A DNA stretch of 64,000 nt from CBDCVO01 sp965223085. Its GTDB lineage: Bacteria > Pseudomonadota > Gammaproteobacteria > Ga0077536. Below the pieces are notes generated by a model. That model saw only the letters and a program-made list of their open reading frames with translations. It was not told where the DNA came from and ran no database searches. The translations under genes and the position numbers were made by a program. Where the stretch lies: NCBI GenBank assembly GCA_965223085.1, contig OZ244981.1, positions 1,426,001 to 1,490,000 on the forward strand, written 5' to 3'. Shown here piece after piece: positions 34,682-43,318 of this stretch; within the stretch, counting starts at the first letter, position 1; the number at the start of each line of letters is the position of its first letter.

Positions 34682-37084
34682 TTACGTGTCAAGATTAGCA
34701 ACAGTCAATGCGTGGCGCTCGATAAAATCCCGTCGTGGTTCGACTTGATCGCCCATCAAGGTCGAGAATATTTCGTCCGCCGCTACTGCATCTTCGATTT
34801 GCACTTGAATCAAGTTGCGCGTCGCCGCGTTCATGGTCGTATCCCACAATTGTTCGGGGTTCATTTCGCCCAAGCCTTTGTAGCGTTGAACCTGTAGCCC
34901 GCGCCGTACATTAAGCAGGAGATGCTCAAAAACTTCGCGGTAATTGCTAAATTGCGTCGGTGCCTCATCACCCTTCGGCACGATCGAAACTTCTTGTTCG
35001 GTATCTAATAACTGCGCCAAGGCGATTAGTTGCTGGTAGTCGTTGGCGCGAAAAAATTCAGCGTCTAAAATCGTCACGCGTTCGACACCTCGATGTTTAA
35101 CCTCTATCTTGAGGGCAAATCGTTCCGGACTTTCGAAGACAAAATCACAAGCACATCGAGTATGCTGATCTGACATACTGGTTAAAACCTCAGTATATTC
35201 TTCCAACCAGCGATCTATTTGCGTTTTTTCTAAGGGCGCTTCGCTCGGAAACAAGCGGGTGGCGCGCAAACTGGCTAAAACCATGGGATCGCATCGTTTG
35301 TTCAAACGTTCCGTCAACGGTCCGAGTTTCAGATACTCAGTGCTCAACGCGACGACTTCATCCGGTGTCAGGCGCTCACCCGCGCATTCGACTTCAAGAT
35401 CGGCAAGCGTTAACTCGACAAGCAATGCTTCCAGCGCGGCATCGTCTTTAAGGTAACGTTCTTGTTTGCCTTTCTTCACTTTGTACAACGGCGGCTGCGC
35501 GATGTAGATGTGGCCGCGTTTGATCAGCTCCGGCATTTGCCGATAAAAGAAAGTTAGCAGCAGCGTGCGGATATGTGAGCCGTCGACGTCAGCATCCGTC
35601 ATGATGATGATGCGATGGTAGCGTAGTTTGTCGGGGTCATATTCATCCGCACCAACGCCGCAGCCTAATGCCGTGATCAAAGTAGCGACTTCGGCCGAGG
35701 ACAACATTTTGTCGTAGCGCGCTTTCTCGACGTTCAAAATTTTGCCCTTTAGTGGCAGGATTGCTTGGTTTTTCCGATCGCGCCCTTGCTTAGCTGATCC
35801 ACCGGCGGAATCACCCTCGACGATGAACAGTTCGGAACGACTCGGGTCACGTTCCTGGCAATCGGCCAGCTTACCCGGTAGGCCAGCGACATCGAGCGCT
35901 GTTTTGCGGCGGGTTAACTCGCGGGCTCTGCGCGCCGCTTCACGCGCGCGCGCCGCGTCAACCACTTTAGAAATAATGTTTTTTACTTCTTGCGGTTTCT
36001 CGAGTAAAAACGATTGCAAGTGCTCAGCCACTAACGACTCCACGACACCTTTGACTTCACTCGAAACCAACTTTTCCTTGGTCTGCGAAGAGAATTTCGG
36101 ATCAGGAACCTTCACGGATAGGACCGCGGTGAGACCTTCGCGAATATCTTCGCCACCGATTTGAATTTTGTGCTTTGCAGCAAGCCCTTCTTTTTCAAAA
36201 TAATAATTAAAGGTTCGCGTCAGCGCACCACGAAAACCCGCTAAATGCGTGCCGCCATCGCGTTGCGGGATATTATTGGTGTAACAAAAAATGTTCTCCT
36301 GATACGCGTCGTTCCACTGCATTGCAACATTGACGTTGATGCCGTTGGCGGCGGTGTCGATATACAATACTGTGGAATGTAAAGCTTGTTTTGTTTTGTT
36401 TAAGTGTTCAACAAAAGCCGCGATGCCACCCTGATATTCAAACTCATCGGACTTACCGTCGCGCTCATCATGCAAACGAATGATCAGGCCGGAGTTAAGA
36501 AAAGATAACTCTCTTAGCCGTGACGCCAAGATATCGTAGTGAAACGCAATGTTAGCGAAAACTTTTTCGCTAGGATGAAAGGTGATTTCCGTACCGCTAC
36601 GGTCAGAATTCCCCACTATTTTCAGCGCTTCCACGGAGTGGCCGTCACGGTACTCCTGATACCACTTTTTACCATCCCGATGAATCGTCAACACCAGTCG
36701 TTCAGACAACGCATTCACGACCGAAACGCCGACGCCGTGAAGGCCGCCGGAGACCTTGTAAGAATCTGCGTCGAACTTTCCACCCGCATGCAAGGTAGTC
36801 ATGATAACCTCAGCGGCCGAGCGGTTTTCTTCGGCGTGAATATCCACCGGAATGCCGCGACCATCATCGCTAACTGTCACACTGTTGTCGGCATGCAGCC
36901 GTACTTCTATCACCTCACAATGACCGGCGAGGGCTTCGTCAACACAATTGTCCACGACTTCGAAAACCATATGATGCAAACCGGTGCCATCGTCAGTATC
37001 ACCGATATACATACCAGGACGTTTACGAACAGCTTCTAGCCCCTTGAGGACCTTGATGCTAGAGGAAGTGTAATCACTCGACAT
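34682..37084 (-). CDS. gyrB: DNA gyrase subunit B
   Basis: ATPase and TOPRIM subunit of DNA gyrase, which introduces negative supercoils. The 800 residues include the GHKL ATP site (VFEVVDNCVDEALAG; GGLHGVGVSVVNALS), the TOPRIM motif EGDSAGGSAKQGRDR and DADVDGSHI, and the C-terminal QRYKGLGEMNPEQLW that contacts GyrA. Length matches the long gammaproteobacterial form with its extra insert near 560-720. ATG at 37084, 31 bases after recF, as in the classic dnaA-dnaN-recF-gyrB order. Confidence 0.98.
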   Translation of the reverse strand: MSSDYTSSSIKVLKGLEAVRKRPGMYIGDTDDGTGLHHMVFEVVDNCVDEALAGHCEVIEVRLHADNSVTVSDDGRGIPVDIHAEENRSAAEVIMTTLHAGGKFDADSYKVSGGLHGVGVSVVNALSERLVLTIHRDGKKWYQEYRDGHSVEALKIVGNSDRSGTEITFHPSEKVFANIAFHYDILASRLRELSFLNSGLIIRLHDERDGKSDEFEYQGGIAAFVEHLNKTKQALHSTVLYIDTAANGINVNVAMQWNDAYQENIFCYTNNIPQRDGGTHLAGFRGALTRTFNYYFEKEGLAAKHKIQIGGEDIREGLTAVLSVKVPDPKFSSQTKEKLVSSEVKGVVESLVAEHLQSFLLEKPQEVKNIISKVVDAARAREAARRARELTRRKTALDVAGLPGKLADCQERDPSRSELFIVEGDSAGGSAKQGRDRKNQAILPLKGKILNVEKARYDKMLSSAEVATLITALGCGVGADEYDPDKLRYHRIIIMTDADVDGSHIRTLLLTFFYRQMPELIKRGHIYIAQPPLYKVKKGKQERYLKDDAALEALLVELTLADLEVECAGERLTPDEVVALSTEYLKLGPLTERLNKRCDPMVLASLRATRLFPSEAPLEKTQIDRWLEEYTEVLTSMSDQHTRCACDFVFESPERFALKIEVKHRGVERVTILDAEFFRANDYQQLIALAQLLDTEQEVSIVPKGDEAPTQFSNYREVFEHLLLNVRRGLQVQRYKGLGEMNPEQLWDTTMNAATRNLIQVQIEDAVAADEIFSTLMGDQVEPRRDFIERHALTVANLDT

Positions 37085-37115
37085 AAAAATATTCCACCGA
37101 TCGTTAGTAAATTGC

Positions 37116-38177
37116 TTAATTTTGCATCAAGTGTTTCACGTGAAACACTTCCGCCGCATCACTGACATACGGGAGCACATCGCGCGCTTCGATAGCGGTG
37201 AAAATGATCTGTGCCGTCGCATCCTCGAGCGCCGTAGCGGCGATAGTACGCAGTTCAGCATCGGTTTCCGCCGCGATATCATCTGCCAAGATAACGGTGT
37301 GTTTGGCCGCCTGTTCCGCCACAAAACGCGAGCACGCCGCAACTAGCGTGCACACCAAGGCTTTCGCTTCGCCCCGCGACAGTATCTTACCTGCTCTTTC
37401 CCCTTTAGCGGTGATTTTGAGTTCCGCGCGCTGCGGTCCGCTAGCGGTTACCGTCGTTCTAAGGTCCTGCGTCCACGCCGCCTCGAGTAGCTCGCCTAAA
37501 GCCCAGCCCTGGCGCCATCCGCGTTGGTAGTTTAGCTTAATCGGTCCGAGCACCGTCGCGGCACCCGAGCGCGCCAATCCGGCTTCGATGGCCGCATAGC
37601 AGGCGTGCCGACGTCGGTCGATTTCTGCGCTTGCTAGCGTCATTTCGTGATGCCAATAGGCGGCGTCCGCAACGCTGCACCCCGCTCTCAGCAGTGCATT
37701 TCTGTGCGCTAAACTACGCTGATAGCGTTTCAACCAACGCACATAATCCGGTTCCACGTGAAACAAGGTCCGGTCTAGCAACGCACGGCGGGCGGCTGGA
37801 CCACCCTCTAACAACCTGTAGGCCTCGGCATCCAAGACCACCAACGGCATTAACGCGCGCAACTCCGACGCCGTTGCCACCAGCTGTCCATTAAGGACGA
37901 TGCGCGTCCCGCGCACAGTTTTCTCTAATCCCAGCTTGTCGATAGTCTCATCGTGCTGGACTTCTCCGGTAATGGTAAGCCGTGAAGCCCCTGTGCGCAC
38001 CAGTTCACCGAGACGCTGAGAACGAAAAGACCGCCCCGTCGCCAGCATCGCCAGCGCTTCGAGCAGCGAGGTTTTACCGCATCCGTTGGGGCCTGTTAGG
38101 AGACTAACGTGCGCGTTCGGCCTCCACTGCAGCGTCTCGAAACAACGAAAATCACGGACAAACACAGCCCGAATCAC
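37116..38177 (-). CDS. recF: DNA replication and repair protein RecF
   Basis: ABC-type ATPase that helps load RecA at gapped DNA. With the GTG start at 38177 the protein is 353 residues and begins MIRAVFVRDFRCFETLQW, like E. coli RecF; an AAGGA lies about 11 bases upstream. Walker A is GPNGCGKT at 29-36, the signature motif is around LSRGEAKAL, and Walker B is VILADDIAAE. Frame upstream of 38177 overlaps dnaN and is not used. The C-terminus ends FHVKHLMQN, codons that contain a perfect parS sequence; a second near-perfect copy encodes FHVEP further in. Confidence 0.95.
   Translation of the reverse strand: MIRAVFVRDFRCFETLQWRPNAHVSLLTGPNGCGKTSLLEALAMLATGRSFRSQRLGELVRTGASRLTITGEVQHDETIDKLGLEKTVRGTRIVLNGQLVATASELRALMPLVVLDAEAYRLLEGGPAARRALLDRTLFHVEPDYVRWLKRYQRSLAHRNALLRAGCSVADAAYWHHEMTLASAEIDRRRHACYAAIEAGLARSGAATVLGPIKLNYQRGWRQGWALGELLEAAWTQDLRTTVTASGPQRAELKITAKGERAGKILSRGEAKALVCTLVAACSRFVAEQAAKHTVILADDIAAETDAELRTIAATALEDATAQIIFTAIEARDVLPYVSDAAEVFHVKHLMQN
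37129..37150. promoter_or_regulatory. parS: parS centromere site (perfect) inside the 3' end of recF
   Basis: Bases 37132-37147 read TGTTTCACGTGAAACA, matching the bacterial parS consensus TGTTnCACGTGAAACA at every position. The symmetry extends to a 22-bp perfect palindrome (37129-37150). parS is the nucleation site of the chromosome-segregation protein ParB and clusters near oriC, which fits this location between gyrB and dnaA. The site lies within recF codons near the stop. Confidence 0.9.
37750..37765. promoter_or_regulatory. parS: Second parS-like site inside recF
   Basis: GGTTCCACGTGAAACA matches the parS consensus TGTTnCACGTGAAACA at 15 of 16 positions (only the first base differs). 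It lies 618 bases from the perfect site, inside recF coding sequence. One-mismatch sites are often still bound by ParB, but less strongly. Confidence 0.7.
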
Positions 38178-38197
38178 GCCAAACGTATTCCTTAGGG

Positions 38198-39298
38198 CTA
38201 CAAGCGCATCGGCATAATCACGTAGGCCGTGTCTTGCTGATCCGGCGCATGAATCAAACAACTAGAGGCGGCGTCGACGAAACCAAACTCTACTTCCGTC
38301 GATTTCAGAACGCCCAAAACGTCCAAAAGATAGGACACATTAAAACCGATCTCCAGGGGTTCCCCATCATATTGGACTTCGATTTCCTCTTCCGCTTCTT
38401 CTTGCTCGGGGGTATGTGCAACCGCACGCAACAAATTATTCTCCACCGACAGCCGCACGCCACGAAACTTTTCCGACGACAATATCGAGGTGCGCGCCAA
38501 TCCCGCGCGCGCTGTTTCCCGATCAACGCGTAGCCGACCGGGACAGTTTTTCGGGATCACGCGTTCGAAATCCGGAAACTGCCCTTCCACTAACTTTGTG
38601 GTGAGGGATTGTTGCGGTGTTTCTACTTTGAGATGATTGCTACCCACCGACAATTTTACCTCCGGCGGAGCATTGCTCAGTAGGCGCGCAATTTCTGTGA
38701 CGCCTTTACGCGGCACGATAATGGTGCGCACCGACTCCGTCGCAAGATCCATTTTCTGCATAGACATCGCCAAACGGTGTCCATCGGTCGCAACAGCACG
38801 CAAGCCGGTGGGACTAAACTCAAAAAGTAAGCCGTTGAGGTAATAACGTACATCTTGGTGAGCCATCGCGAACTGCGTCATGGCAATAACTTCGGCCACG
38901 ACATCCCCAGCCAAGCCGAGTTCTAACGCCGGATCGAAGCATCCGATGCTGGGAAATTCCGCACTTGGCAAAGTGGCCAAAACGAAACGACTGCGCCCCG
39001 AGCGCAGGCTTATTTTCTCCTCCTTGACGGCCATTTCAATGGTCGCGCCTGGCGGTAAAGCGCGGCAAATATCTAAAAGCTTGCGTGCTGGGACTGTCGT
39101 TGCACCCGTTTCGATCGCCTCATGAAGCACGCGTACCACGAGTTCGACTTCCATATCAGTGCCGGTGAAGATGATCGCATTGGCATCTGTAGTCACCAAC
39201 AAATTATTTAAAATGGGAAGATTTTGCCGTCGTTCCACCACCCCGCAAACAGCCTGCACCGCGGGCAATAACACCTCACGTTCAAATCTTAATTTCAT
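38198..39298 (-). CDS. dnaN: DNA polymerase III beta sliding clamp
   Basis: Ring-shaped processivity clamp for DNA polymerase III. The 366 residues match the family length; recognisable segments are LPILNNLLV, the FPSIGCFDP-type turn, ALAHQDVRYYLNGLLFE-like central segment (here AMAHQDVRYYLNGLLFE), ATDGHRLAM, and the C-terminal AYVIMPMRL. ATG at 39298, preceded by an AT-rich region. It lies 20 bases upstream of the recF start, so co-transcription is likely. Confidence 0.98.
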   Translation of the reverse strand: MKLRFEREVLLPAVQAVCGVVERRQNLPILNNLLVTTDANAIIFTGTDMEVELVVRVLHEAIETGATTVPARKLLDICRALPPGATIEMAVKEEKISLRSGRSRFVLATLPSAEFPSIGCFDPALELGLAGDVVAEVIAMTQFAMAHQDVRYYLNGLLFEFSPTGLRAVATDGHRLAMSMQKMDLATESVRTIIVPRKGVTEIARLLSNAPPEVKLSVGSNHLKVETPQQSLTTKLVEGQFPDFERVIPKNCPGRLRVDRETARAGLARTSILSSEKFRGVRLSVENNLLRAVAHTPEQEEAEEEIEVQYDGEPLEIGFNVSYLLDVLGVLKSTEVEFGFVDAASSCLIHAPDQQDTAYVIMPMRL

Positions 39299-39492
39299 TA
39301 TATAGATCCGATAATAATTGACTATTAGCTAACAATCAATTTCTTAATATCTCTTTTTTATCGTTTTAAATCAACTAATTATGCATTACTTCCCTGTTGG
39401 CGGGCTAGCCTGGTAATTGGGGATAAGCTGTGTGTAGGTGGGGATTATTAAGGGTTGTTAAAACCACCTACAGTTTATCCACAGCGTTACTA
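39299..39492. other. oriC: Candidate replication origin (dnaA-dnaN intergenic region)
   Basis: The 194 bases hold a very AT-rich stretch (39299-39390), a perfect DnaA box TTATCCACA at 39475-39483, an inverted one-mismatch box TGGGGATAA at 39418-39426, and a poorer TGGGGATTA at 39439-39447. Two long arms, TGTAGGTGG (39433-39441) and CCACCTACA (39464-39472), sit between the outer boxes, so the boxes face each other around a possible stem. AT-rich unwinding DNA beside DnaA boxes next to dnaA is the usual look of oriC. The number of strong boxes is low, and the dnaA-rpmH gap is a rival. Confidence 0.5.
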
Positions 39493-40839
39493 CTAGCTTG
39501 CCAATATGCGTTCCAAATTGATGTAGTCTTCGTCAATGCGTAATTCGGAACGACGTAACTCAGCGATTTTGCGGCACGCATGAATGACCGTCGTATGATC
39601 GCGTCCACCAAACGCATCCCCGATTTCCGGCAGGCTGTTGTTGGTTAATTCCTTTGATAAGGCCATCGCAATCTGACGCGGACGTGCGACCGAGCGCGTG
39701 CGGCGTTTAGAGAGCAAATCTGCAACCCGGATTTTGTAGTATTCCGCGACAGTGCGCTGAATGTTCTCCACCGTTACCATGCGATCTTGCAAGGCGAGCA
39801 AGTCGCGCAAGGCTTCTTTGCAAAATTCCAGGCTGATGGCCTCGCCAGAGAAATGTGCGTTTGCAATCACGCGGTGCAGGGCGCCCTCTAACTCGCGAAT
39901 ATTGGAGCGAAACCGTTTACCCATGAAAAACGCGACCTCCGGCGGTAGTTCAATCCCGGCTCGCTGCGCCTTGCTCATCAAAATCGCTACCCGCGTCTCA
40001 AGCTCTGGCGGTTCGATAGGCACTGTGAGTCCCCACCCGAAGCGAGATTTTAAGCGTTCTTCGACTCCGCCAACTTCTTTTGGATAGCGATCGCAGGTCA
40101 ATACGATCTGTTGTTGGCTCTCCAGCAATGCGTTGAAAGTATGGAAGAATTCTTCTTGCGAGCGTTCTTTGCCAGCGAAAAATTGAATATCGTCAATCAA
40201 CAAGGCGTCTACTGATCGGTAGAAACGTTTGAAGTCGTTGATTACATTATGTTGTAGCGCTTTCACCATGTCCCCAACAAAGCGCTCTGAGTGCAAATAG
40301 ACGACCCGGGCCCCCGGTTTTTGATCAGCGATTAAATTACCCACCGCATGCATGAGGTGGGTTTTGCCTAAACCTACACCGCCGCAAATAAATAGCGGGT
40401 TATAGGCTTTACCGGGGTTCTCCGCGACTTGGAGGGAAGCGGCCCGGGCGAGTTGATTCGATTTACCTTCCACAAAAGTACCAAACGTGAAATCTTCCTT
40501 TAAACCAGTAACATTGCGTGGTTGTGCTTTGGCATCGCCCGGAACAGGTGTGTTAGGGGGCGTCGTGGCGGCCGTGTTCAGCGGCATTGGCAGCACGCTT
40601 TCGGCACGGCTCAAGGCGAGCTTAAGAGCCAGATTTTCGTCTATCGTGCAAATAAGATCCGCGATCTTGTCGCGATATTTATCGTTTATCCATTCAAGCA
40701 CGAATCGATTCGGTGCTTGTAACTCCAGATGATCGGGGTGTTCTATCGCGTTTAGCGGGCGGATCCAAGTGTTAAATTGCTGCGTCGTTAGGTCGCTTTG
40801 CAATTCGCGTAGACATGTTTGCCAAACGGATTGTTGCAA
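39493..40839 (-). CDS. dnaA: Chromosomal replication initiator protein DnaA
   Basis: AAA+ ATPase that opens oriC. The 448 residues comprise domain I (1-85, VWQTCLRELQSDLTTQQFNTWIRPL), a linker, the ATPase domain (Walker A GGVGLGKTH, Walker B LLIDDIQFF), and the C-terminal DNA-binding domain with the signature GGRDHTTVIHACRKI. The start is TTG at 40837-40839: an AGGAGG lies 9 bases upstream at 40849-40854 and the N-terminus aligns with E. coli DnaA. Use of TTG may keep expression low. Confidence 0.98.
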   Translation of the reverse strand: MQQSVWQTCLRELQSDLTTQQFNTWIRPLNAIEHPDHLELQAPNRFVLEWINDKYRDKIADLICTIDENLALKLALSRAESVLPMPLNTAATTPPNTPVPGDAKAQPRNVTGLKEDFTFGTFVEGKSNQLARAASLQVAENPGKAYNPLFICGGVGLGKTHLMHAVGNLIADQKPGARVVYLHSERFVGDMVKALQHNVINDFKRFYRSVDALLIDDIQFFAGKERSQEEFFHTFNALLESQQQIVLTCDRYPKEVGGVEERLKSRFGWGLTVPIEPPELETRVAILMSKAQRAGIELPPEVAFFMGKRFRSNIRELEGALHRVIANAHFSGEAISLEFCKEALRDLLALQDRMVTVENIQRTVAEYYKIRVADLLSKRRTRSVARPRQIAMALSKELTNNSLPEIGDAFGGRDHTTVIHACRKIAELRRSELRIDEDYINLERILAS

Positions 40840-40888
40840 CGCCGGTCGCCTCCTGATCGGAGTTAGCTGGATACGGGGAAGGCTGCAG

Positions 40889-40917
40889 TGTATACCCTCG
40901 AGTGTGGGTTATCCACA
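40889..40917 (-). promoter_or_regulatory. Probable dnaA promoter with overlapping DnaA box
   Basis: On the minus strand TGTGGA (40912-40917), 17 bases, and TATACA (40889-40894) give a reasonable sigma-70 promoter about 50 bases upstream of the dnaA start. A perfect DnaA box (TTATCCACA, 40909-40917) covers the -35, and CTCGAG arms (40897-40902 and 40919-40924) flank it. This fits autorepression by DnaA. Confidence 0.55.
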
Positions 40918-40938
40918 GCTCGAGTGCGCCCCCACCGT

Positions 40939-40968
40939 TTGACAGCTAGGGCCTTTAGCGCTTAGTAT
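40939..40968 (+). promoter_or_regulatory. Probable rpmH promoter
   Basis: A perfect -35 TTGACA (40939-40944) is followed after 18 bases by TAGTAT (40963-40968). The start site would be near 40975, giving a leader of about 57 bases before rpmH. It would serve the rpmH-rnpA-yidC run and point away from dnaA. Confidence 0.6.
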
Positions 40969-41031
40969 CCGCCGCTTGCCTAAATGCGCATTGTACTGAT
41001 AAAGATAGACAAAATCAGTTTCGATTAAGCG

Positions 41032-41169
41032 ATGAAAAGAACCTTTCAGCCGAGTCGGCTCAAGCGCGCACGTAGGCACGGCTTTCGCGCTCGGATGCGT
41101 ACCCGTGGTGGCCGCGCAGTAATAAAGTCCCGTCGCGCAAAACGCCGCATGCGACTGACGCCTCAGTAA
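41032..41169 (+). CDS. rpmH: 50S ribosomal protein L34
   Basis: A 45-residue, very basic ribosomal protein beginning MKRTFQPSRLKRARRHGFRA and ending RLTPQ, which matches L34 along its whole length; the GGRAVIKSRRAKRR segment is typical. First gene of the plus-strand run rpmH-rnpA-yidC, divergent from dnaA. Only 16 bases separate it from rnpA. Confidence 0.97.
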   Translation: MKRTFQPSRLKRARRHGFRARMRTRGGRAVIKSRRAKRRMRLTPQ

Positions 41170-41185
41170 AAGTAGAAGTAATCAT

Positions 41186-41590
41186 ATGCGGCGCGCGGGG
41201 TCGCTACCGCGAACACGACGGCTTGCGGATAAAGCTGCCTTCAACGCAGTCTTCGCTGCGGGACGGCGATCTTCTGGCCAGGCCTTTACTGCACTCCACT
41301 ACCTAAATGACATCGCCGAAGTCAGATTGGGGATAGCCTGCGGCAAAAAAGCGATCGCGAAAGCCTATCGGCGTAACGGTATGAAACGCCTAATCCGAGA
41401 GAGTTTTCGCGTGTTCACCTGGGGTCCTCAAGGTATCGACATCGTCATCGTTGTGAAACCGTTAGCGCGCCGGCACGGGAGCGGCGAATTGCGTGGCGAA
41501 CTCCTACACCATTGGCAAGCCGCCCTCGATTACCAAAATCGCTTGCCAAGGCCACCATCACTGCACCGCGCCGGCAAACACCGTGGATAA
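41186..41590 (+). CDS. rnpA: Ribonuclease P protein component
   Basis: Protein subunit of RNase P, which trims the 5' ends of pre-tRNAs. The 134-residue protein has the family start LPRTRRLADKAAFNAVFAAG and the RNR-type motif here as KAIAKAYRRNGMKRLIRESFR. The C-terminal ~20 residues overlap the start of yidC by 8 bases; the usual yidD gene between them is absent. ATG at 41186. Confidence 0.96.
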   Translation: MRRAGSLPRTRRLADKAAFNAVFAAGRRSSGQAFTALHYLNDIAEVRLGIACGKKAIAKAYRRNGMKRLIRESFRVFTWGPQGIDIVIVVKPLARRHGSGELRGELLHHWQAALDYQNRLPRPPSLHRAGKHRG

Positions 41591-43250
41591 TGTACGCTTA
41601 CTATTGGTCTTGGCGCTGAGCTTCTTGGGCTTGCATTTGTGGAGCCAGTGGCAATTAGATTATGGTCGGCAAGCGTACGATCTGCCGCCTGCCGATACTA
41701 GCTTGAGCACGGACCCTAGCGTTGCCACACCGTTAGACGAGCCACCAACAAATCTACCTGTACCTAATCCTGAGCCGAGCACGGTAATCGCTGACGTTCC
41801 TGAGCAAAGTCAATCCGAGAGTGAAGCTGCGCGCGTGATTAGCGTGCGCAGCGATACACTGACATTAGCGATCGACTTAAATGGCGGTGTGATAACGAAT
41901 CTCGCATTGCCCGCTTATCCGCTGAGCAGTGATGCGCCACAGGAACCGTTCGCGTTGTTCAAACGATCATCTCAGCGTTTTTTTTTCCTGCAAGGTGGTT
42001 TAAAGGCGGAAGGTAGTAGCCCGGATCACCACGCACGTTATCACAGCGATAGCAGCGAATACGTACTCCGTGACGGCCAAGAACAACTCTCCGTCGACCT
42101 CAGATGGGAATCTACTGAAGGACTCACTGTCACTAAAACCTACACGCTGACGCGTGCTAGTTACGTGATCGACATCGCCTATCGGATTGAGAATGCTAGC
42201 GGGGATGATTGGCGTTTCCATCACTACACCCAATTGCAGCGTCGTGAAGATAAAAAGAAACGGCGTTTGGTTTATACCTTCACCGGTGCGGCATTATCGA
42301 CGCCCAGTGAGCGTTACGAGAAATACGATTTTGGTGACCTAGAAGACGAAGCCATTGACATAGCGACGAAGGATGGCTGGGTCGCCGTACTTGAACACTA
42401 TTTTGTCGCCGCCTTAATCCCGCCTGCGAGTGAGTTAGCCCACTATTATTCGGCCCTGCTAGATGAAGAACGCTACGTCGTTGGTTATTACGGACCGGCG
42501 ATCAGCGTTCCCGATCGCGGCGAGACGGTCGTCACTACACGCCTGTTTGCCGGTCCGAAACGCCAAGATCTATTGCCGAGCATCGCGCCGGGCTTAGAGC
42601 TTACGGTCGACTACGGGGTGTTGTGGTTTATCGCCAAACTCATTTTTTGGGCGCTAGATAAAATTCACAGCATCGTGGGTAATTGGGGTTGGGCTATTGT
42701 GCTCATTACCGTTGCGATCAAAGCGATGTTTTATCCTTTGTCTGCTGCCGGTTATCGTTCGATGGCAAAAATGCGCCGCGTACAACCGCGCTTGCTTGCG
42801 ATTCGTGATCGTTATCGCGATGACCGCGGGCGCCTAAACCAGGCAATGATGGAATTGTACAAGGAAGAAAAAATCAACCCGCTCGGTGGGTGTTTTCCGA
42901 TCCTCATTCAAATTCCGGTATTCATTGCTTTGTACTGGGTGTTGTTAGAAAGCGTGGAGTTGCGGCAGGCACCGTTTATGTTATGGATAAAAGATCTGTC
43001 GATCAAAGATCCGTTTTTTGTTTTGCCGTTGTTAATGGGCATCAGTATGTATCTGCAGCAAAAACTCAACCCTGCGCCGCTCGATCCCATGCAGGCAAAA
43101 GTCATGCAGATCTTGCCGTTCGTGTTCACGATATTTTTCGCGTTTTTCCCGGCCGGTTTAGTGCTTTATTGGTTGGTTAATAACGTTCTTTCCATCGCAC
43201 AACAGTGGATGATTACGCGCCAAATCGAACAGGGCGGCGCAACCCAGTAA
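41583..43250 (+). CDS. yidC: Membrane protein insertase YidC
   Basis: Inserts and folds inner-membrane proteins, alone or with SecYEG. With the GTG start at 41583 the protein is 555 residues and begins MDNVRLLLVLALSFLGLHLW, the usual N-terminal anchor; longer frame upstream is rnpA in another frame. A large periplasmic domain (about 60-335) precedes the five-helix core: IKAMFYPLSAAGYRSMAKMR, the helical hairpin RGRLNQAMMELYKEEKINP, then GCFPILIQIPVFIALYWVL. A run of nine T at 41978-41986 within coding sequence could slip in replication or sequencing. Confidence 0.97.
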   Translation: MDNVRLLLVLALSFLGLHLWSQWQLDYGRQAYDLPPADTSLSTDPSVATPLDEPPTNLPVPNPEPSTVIADVPEQSQSESEAARVISVRSDTLTLAIDLNGGVITNLALPAYPLSSDAPQEPFALFKRSSQRFFFLQGGLKAEGSSPDHHARYHSDSSEYVLRDGQEQLSVDLRWESTEGLTVTKTYTLTRASYVIDIAYRIENASGDDWRFHHYTQLQRREDKKKRRLVYTFTGAALSTPSERYEKYDFGDLEDEAIDIATKDGWVAVLEHYFVAALIPPASELAHYYSALLDEERYVVGYYGPAISVPDRGETVVTTRLFAGPKRQDLLPSIAPGLELTVDYGVLWFIAKLIFWALDKIHSIVGNWGWAIVLITVAIKAMFYPLSAAGYRSMAKMRRVQPRLLAIRDRYRDDRGRLNQAMMELYKEEKINPLGGCFPILIQIPVFIALYWVLLESVELRQAPFMLWIKDLSIKDPFFVLPLLMGISMYLQQKLNPAPLDPMQAKVMQILPFVFTIFFAFFPAGLVLYWLVNNVLSIAQQWMITRQIEQGGATQ

Positions 43251-43318
43251 CGCGCCTCGCAAACGCAGTGGCGATATGCACGGTTGCTTGCGTGGCTGTG
43301 TGAGCGACAATTACGCCC

